This document shows, piece by piece, positions 6,885-10,223 of a stretch of DNA of 10,223 bases (position 1 is its first letter; every line of letters starts with the position of its first letter). The stretch comes from JANNVZ01 sp046153915 (GTDB lineage: Bacteria > Bacteroidota > Bacteroidia > Flavobacteriales_D > Sanyastnellaceae). Location: positions 1-10,223 of the forward strand of contig JBJXFC010000399.1 in NCBI GenBank assembly GCA_046153915.1, in the 5' to 3' direction. The translations under genes were made by a program, and so were the position numbers. The notes below the pieces were generated by a model. That model was not told where the DNA came from. It did not search any database and was given only the letters and a program-made list of their open reading frames with translations.

Positions 6885-7958
6885 CCCAAACTCCCCCTTC
6901 GCCAACTCCACCCCATTGACCACAATCGCAATGAAATGTTTTCCAGAATAGTGTTTACGTGTGGTAAAGTCCTGAAATCGCTGACTTCGTTTAAAGCTGT
7001 GTGCTCCGGGATCAAGTTCACGTTTGGTTATTTGAAAAATTTTCCGTGAGTGTTTGCCATTTGATTTGATATAGTCAACAGCATATTCTAACCGGCAAGC
7101 GAGAGGATTTTTAGTAGTATTTGTAATTTGAAATTGGAATTGTGCAGCGTCGCCGAGTTTTAGTTTGGTCGGAGAAATTGTCAATCCATTTACCACAAAT
7201 CCTTTTGAGTCGTGATGACCAAAAAGTTTGAGCGCATCTTTGTTACCCGCCTTCAACAAACCGCGCATGGCGTGATTTACAATCCAATCTGTTTCTTCAC
7301 TACTGCCCAACCAGGATTTCGCAATGGTTAATGCGATGTGAGGATTGTCCTTGGAAATATCATTGAGATTGTTGGCCACACTTTTACGCACATACAACTC
7401 TGGATCGGCTTTCAGATTTTCGAGTATTGGAAGAATGGCCTCGGGATTTTCAACAAACGACTGTAGTTTCATTCCCCAGGGCAGTCGAGATCTGCAGCCT
7501 TCGCTGGCCAGTCTGCGGATGTGATGGTTTTTCGATTTACTCCATTTCAGCATTTGTTTCATCGCCTTTTTTTCATCCTTCACAATAAAGAAACGAATGG
7601 CAAATTCACCCGAACTGGTTTGTGTGAATTCTTCAAGAGCACGCATAGAGTCTTCCCAATGTTCGAGGCCATACATCGCAACAAACTCAGGGAAAAATAT
7701 ACTGAAGTATCCCCAGTGCATTTCATGACTGGCCGGAATCAGAATATCAATTGCTTTGGAGTAAGAGGCTGGCAAAGATTCCTGAAGGGCTTCAGCTATC
7801 AACTTTACACGTGCCTTAAGTTCAGCATTCTTCCAGGCAGAAGTTTTGAAGTTGGCAAGAAAATCTTTCGCTGGGAACGCTTTGTAATGCTTTCCAATAA
7901 TTCGGGCAACCTCCTGAAGTTTTGCCTCAGTGAACATCAATTTGAGTGGTTCAGCCAT
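6873..7958 (-). CDS. alkC: AlkC-type DNA glycosylase with C-terminal Ig-like domain
   Basis: This 361-residue protein starts MAEPLKLMF, as family members typically do, so ATG 7958 is the likely start. Residues 1 to about 248 are the helical HEAT-like repeat domain that cradles DNA. Strong signatures are YGLEHWEDSMRALEEFTQ, SSGEFAIRFFI, RRLASEGCRSRLPWGM, YVRKSVANNLNDISKDNP and ETDWIVNHAMRGLL. E118, E153, W161 and D200 fall, by memory, at positions equivalent to active-site residues of characterised AlkC with a constant three-residue offset. Residues about 255-357 form an Ig-like beta domain (LGDAAQFQFQITNTT ... FIAIVVNGVELAKGEF), as in the Ig-bearing AlkC subgroup. The enzyme removes cationic alkylated bases such as N3-methyladenine and N3-methylcytosine without flipping the base. 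The gene starts six bases after the stop of the upstream membrane protein gene, so it is probably the last gene of that operon. Its last codons (Leu-Met-Cys-stop) are read from the CACATTAG array. Confidence 0.93.
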   Translation of the reverse strand: MAEPLKLMFTEAKLQEVARIIGKHYKAFPAKDFLANFKTSAWKNAELKARVKLIAEALQESLPASYSKAIDILIPASHEMHWGYFSIFFPEFVAMYGLEHWEDSMRALEEFTQTSSGEFAIRFFIVKDEKKAMKQMLKWSKSKNHHIRRLASEGCRSRLPWGMKLQSFVENPEAILPILENLKADPELYVRKSVANNLNDISKDNPHIALTIAKSWLGSSEETDWIVNHAMRGLLKAGNKDALKLFGHHDSKGFVVNGLTISPTKLKLGDAAQFQFQITNTTKNPLACRLEYAVDYIKSNGKHSRKIFQITKRELDPGAHSFKRSQRFQDFTTRKHYSGKHFIAIVVNGVELAKGEFGLMC

Positions 7959-7964
7959 AACAAT

Positions 7965-9425
7965 TTAGTTTTTGATTTTTCTCTTCTGAATGAAAGATTG
8001 AACTGAGAGTAAAAAATACACTCCAAAAATCAGGAAGAATGGATAAACAGGTGCGAGATAACGTTGCTCTATGTAACCAAGAATACAAGCCAGAACAAAC
8101 AGAATTGACCACGGAATTCCAAGCCACAGAATCAATTGTAAGTCTCGTTTTAGAAGCACAGTAACCGTTCCCAGAATGCCCAACAAAGACACAATCATCA
8201 ACATCAGAAGACTGGCGCCTTTCACTCCTTTGTGCAATACATTCATTTGCTGATATGGAGGTCCGGGCACATTGTCAATGTAGCCCGGAAAAACAAATCG
8301 ACGGATCAATTGAATGCGGTTTAAGAAGTAGTAATCAAAAGAATTCTCCTCAACATAAGAGCGTTTATGTGCGGTAGCTCTTTCCAGAAGACTCATTCCA
8401 AGACTGTCCTTTTGTGAAGGAATTTCCATTTTCTGGAAGCGTCCAAAATCTGTCTTAAGTTGAATCAACGAATCGAGATTGTATCTGCTGGTAAATACAT
8501 CAGGTGATACCGGTGGCGTTGATCCTTTGTAATCGTTGGTCAGTAGCCACTGCGCCGACCCACCTTCTGTCCAATGCACAGAATTTTCTCCCCATGCACG
8601 CACCAGATCCCCAATGGCATTGAGTTGTTCTGAGGTTATTTTGAAACACTCGTCAAAGGGAGCGATCAACGGAATAATACGCGAGGTTTTTTGGTAGTTG
8701 TAATAAGTCCATGTTCCAATAAAAAAGACAAAGGGCAATGCAAATACAAAGGCGCTTTTGAATATTCTTCCAAAATGTTTCCATTGGTAAACAATAAGAA
8801 TGATTCCGGCAACTGGAATTACAACAACATCAATCTGACGAAGAAAAACCGACCATGTGATAAATAATCCTGACCAAAGAACAGTTATAAGCCTTCCTGC
8901 CTGTAAGTAACGAATAAGAAAAAAAATGGAAAATATCAAAAATGAAATGGATAGACTATCAGACATGAGAAAGTGATCCCAGATAGAAACGAAAGTGCTT
9001 ACTCCATACAGTAGGATAGTTAAACTCATTGCCTTTTTATTCCGGAAAAGCACACTGGCAATCCATCCAAGCAAAACAACTGAAATAACAGAACAAAAGA
9101 ACTGGATCACTATCATGGAAACCTTGGCAGTAGGTTGACCAAAAAAATAACTGAAAGGAGCATAGATAGGCAGGATACCAGGCATGCGACAAATACTTGT
9201 GTAGCCATTGCCCTGCACAAAATCTTCAGCGGGATTGTAATACGTTTTTGTATCACCCTGCACAGCTGCAATAACATGATGCACTTTTCCTGCTTCCCAG
9301 TAATGATAGACATTGAAAGCAAACCACCCAAACATAAAAAGTTTGATGACCAATGCAATCAAGGTCCATTTCCGCAAATCTTTTTTACTGAATTCCGGAT
9401 TAATCAAGGAGAAGTCCAATTTCAT
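7965..9425 (-). CDS. Polytopic membrane protein, GT-C / GT39-like glycosyltransferase
   Basis: This 486-residue protein has about ten hydrophobic segments (approximately residues 20-40, 103-125, 133-150, 155-172, 180-197, 200-214, 223-240, 403-424, 430-447 and 457-478) and a large hydrophilic loop at 241-400. The first outward loop carries GDTKTYYNPAEDFVQGNGY with Asp58, then CRMPGILPIYAPF. This layout matches the acidic residue and R/P-x-P-like segment of GT-C enzymes (PMT/ArnT family), which use lipid-linked sugars. The C-terminal EQRYLAPVYPFFLIFGVYFL is also typical. It probably transfers a sugar to a lipid or protein on the outer face of the inner membrane. Donor and acceptor are unknown. 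It starts 15 bases after the upstream aminotransferase stop and ends six bases before alkC. The GT-C assignment rests on architecture and short motifs, so it is less certain than its being an integral membrane protein. Confidence 0.75.
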   Translation of the reverse strand: MKLDFSLINPEFSKKDLRKWTLIALVIKLFMFGWFAFNVYHYWEAGKVHHVIAAVQGDTKTYYNPAEDFVQGNGYTSICRMPGILPIYAPFSYFFGQPTAKVSMIVIQFFCSVISVVLLGWIASVLFRNKKAMSLTILLYGVSTFVSIWDHFLMSDSLSISFLIFSIFFLIRYLQAGRLITVLWSGLFITWSVFLRQIDVVVIPVAGIILIVYQWKHFGRIFKSAFVFALPFVFFIGTWTYYNYQKTSRIIPLIAPFDECFKITSEQLNAIGDLVRAWGENSVHWTEGGSAQWLLTNDYKGSTPPVSPDVFTSRYNLDSLIQLKTDFGRFQKMEIPSQKDSLGMSLLERATAHKRSYVEENSFDYYFLNRIQLIRRFVFPGYIDNVPGPPYQQMNVLHKGVKGASLLMLMIVSLLGILGTVTVLLKRDLQLILWLGIPWSILFVLACILGYIEQRYLAPVYPFFLIFGVYFLLSVQSFIQKRKIKN

Positions 9426-9440
9426 TTGATCAAAGGAATC

Positions 9441-9932
9441 TTAGAATCCAAGGCATTTTCGAATATGGTATATCACATAGTCCACATCTTCATCTAACAT
9501 CGGCACATAGAGTGGAATCACAATGGATCTGTCTGCGGCATCTTCGGAAATTGGCAGATGCACTTGTTCTCCACGATTTTTGTAAGCAGTCTCACGATGT
9601 GTTGTCATTACGCCGCGACGTGTGGCAATGCCCAGATCCAGCAAGGCCTGCATCAGCTCGTTGCGACCTAAAGGGCATTCCGGTTTGAGATAGATACTAA
9701 ACGATTGCCAATTGGTGAAATAGCCTTCAGGTTCCTGAGGCAATCGGATAAATGTAATATCATTGAAAGCTGCGAGGTATTTTGCTGCAATCGCTCTGCG
9801 CCCTTTGATGATGGAATCGAGTCGTTCAAGTTGTTTAATACCAACAGCAGCTTGAATGTCCGTCATGCGGTAATTGTATCCAACTTCCAAATGATCTTCA
9901 ATAATCACTTTGGTACTTTCATGCCTCACCAT
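9441..9932 (-). CDS. DegT/DnrJ/EryC1 family aminotransferase, 5' part missing
   Basis: About 163 C-terminal residues remain of a family that is usually near 380. Diagnostic segments are VGYNYRMTDIQAAVGIKQLERLD, ATRRGVMTTHRETAYK and a LPISEDAADRSIVIPLYVPM region before the stop at 9441-9443. Such PLP enzymes aminate nucleotide-linked keto-sugars for surface glycans (perosamine or similar). The substrate-specific part and the catalytic lysine segment lie upstream of RMTDIQAA and are not present. The minus frame stays open beyond 9932 to 10214, but from there it reads as non-family, antisense-like sequence in GC-rich DNA. The gene is therefore cut by the join near 9930. It is the first visible gene of the operon with the membrane glycosyltransferase and alkC. 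Confidence 0.85.
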   Translation of the reverse strand: MVRHESTKVIIEDHLEVGYNYRMTDIQAAVGIKQLERLDSIIKGRRAIAAKYLAAFNDITFIRLPQEPEGYFTNWQSFSIYLKPECPLGRNELMQALLDLGIATRRGVMTTHRETAYKNRGEQVHLPISEDAADRSIVIPLYVPMLDEDVDYVIYHIRKCLGF

Positions 9933-9945
9933 CAAGGCCCTGGGC
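9922..9945. other. Probable chimeric join between two source genomes
   Basis: DegT family similarity on the minus strand runs through VRHESTK (9909-9929) and stops at or just past 9930. From 9931 on, base composition rises from about 42% to about 64% GC and a new + strand frame with GC-rich third positions begins. The exact base cannot be set because the two sides may share a few bases. Confidence 0.8.
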
Positions 9946-10223
9946 ACGGTGGTTGGCATGTTGGACAAAGACACCATGTGCGGCTTCTCCAGCAACAACG
10001 TGAAGGCCGCCGCCGTGCTCAACGGCAACGTGGGTGAAGAGGGCAGCCTGACGCTCACGGTCAGCGGCTGCGTCATCAACCTGCCCACCAGCACCGAGCT
10101 CGCCGCGGACTGCGGTGGCGTCAAGACAACCGTGCGTGGCCAGGTTCGGGTCAACGCCACCAAGATTGTGACGGGCCGCCTGACCGGTGATTCCACCACG
10201 CCGGTTATTCCCATGACGGACAG
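9931..10223 (+). CDS. Fragment of a GC-rich foreign gene, unidentified, both ends missing
   Basis: The + frame starting at 9931 is open for 97 codons to the end of the window, and about 87% of its third positions are G or C, a strong coding signal in this strand and frame. It reads IKALGTVVGML, CGFSSNNVKAAAVLNGNVG, GSLTLTVSGCVINLPTSTEL, then a CGGVKTTVRGQVRVNATK segment and TGRLTGD. It is rich in Val, Thr, Gly, Asn and Ala and has three cysteines, as in exported beta-rich proteins. It resembles secreted or lipoprotein-like proteins of high-GC bacteria such as myxobacteria, but that is an impression, not a recognised family. In-frame ATG 9958 could be a start, yet coding character is already present before it, so the true start is probably lost at the join. 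Confidence 0.6.
   Translation, partial: MKALGTVVGMLDKDTMCGFSSNNVKAAAVLNGNVGEEGSLTLTVSGCVINLPTSTELAADCGGVKTTVRGQVRVNATKIVTGRLTGDSTTPVIPMTD

Noticed and set aside
9933..10214. N-terminal extension of the DegT open frame to 10214
   Set aside because: It shows none of the DegT N-terminal features, such as the catalytic lysine segment, and is antisense to a frame with strong GC third-position bias.

Overview
The window is mostly an AT-leaning (about 42-44% GC) piece of a Bacteroidota chromosome. Three things point there: a GH92 family alpha-mannosidase with a C-terminal discoidin domain, a large secreted protein ending in a degenerate type IX secretion (T9SS) C-terminal domain, and long intergenic stretches filled with short decaying repeats of the CGCAGAG and CACATTAG kinds. 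No Shine-Dalgarno sequences are obvious, which also fits. The genus cannot be told from the sequence alone.

Layout. Positions 1-3644 (+) hold the 3' part of a GH92 exo-alpha-mannosidase gene, followed two bases later by a class III PLP aminotransferase. Positions 3645-4321 are a gene-free gap between convergent genes, with four copies of a CGCAGAG-rich repeat. Positions 4322-6145 (-) encode a secreted multidomain protein: signal peptide, CBM48-like domain, legume-type (L-type) lectin with a full metal-site signature, Ig/PKD-like domain and T9SS-like C-terminus. Positions 6146-6872 are a second gene-free gap, with a degenerate CGCAGAG copy, a 26-bp direct repeat and three 84-bp tandem units separated by CACATTAG octamers. 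Positions 6873-9932 (-) are an apparent three-gene operon, in transcription order: a truncated DegT-type sugar aminotransferase, a polytopic GT-C/GT39-like membrane protein, and the DNA glycosylase AlkC.

At about position 9930 the character of the DNA changes abruptly. The last ~293 bases are about 64% GC by hand count and carry an open + strand frame with about 87% G/C at third codon positions. The DegT reading loses family resemblance at exactly that point. This is most simply a chimeric join between two organisms' DNA; a real insertion or transfer is less likely. The 5' end of the DegT gene, including the catalytic lysine region, is missing because of it.

How the genes may work together: GH92 trims alpha-mannosides, and the convergent lectin protein could bind related glycans at the cell surface, though that link is inference. 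The DegT aminotransferase and GT39-like protein suggest surface-glycan sugar synthesis and transfer. AlkC repairs alkylated bases and is an odd last member of that operon. I saw no clear sign of an undescribed defence or mobile system. The most noteworthy items are the join near 9930, the repeat-derived 3' end of alkC and the architecture of the lectin protein.
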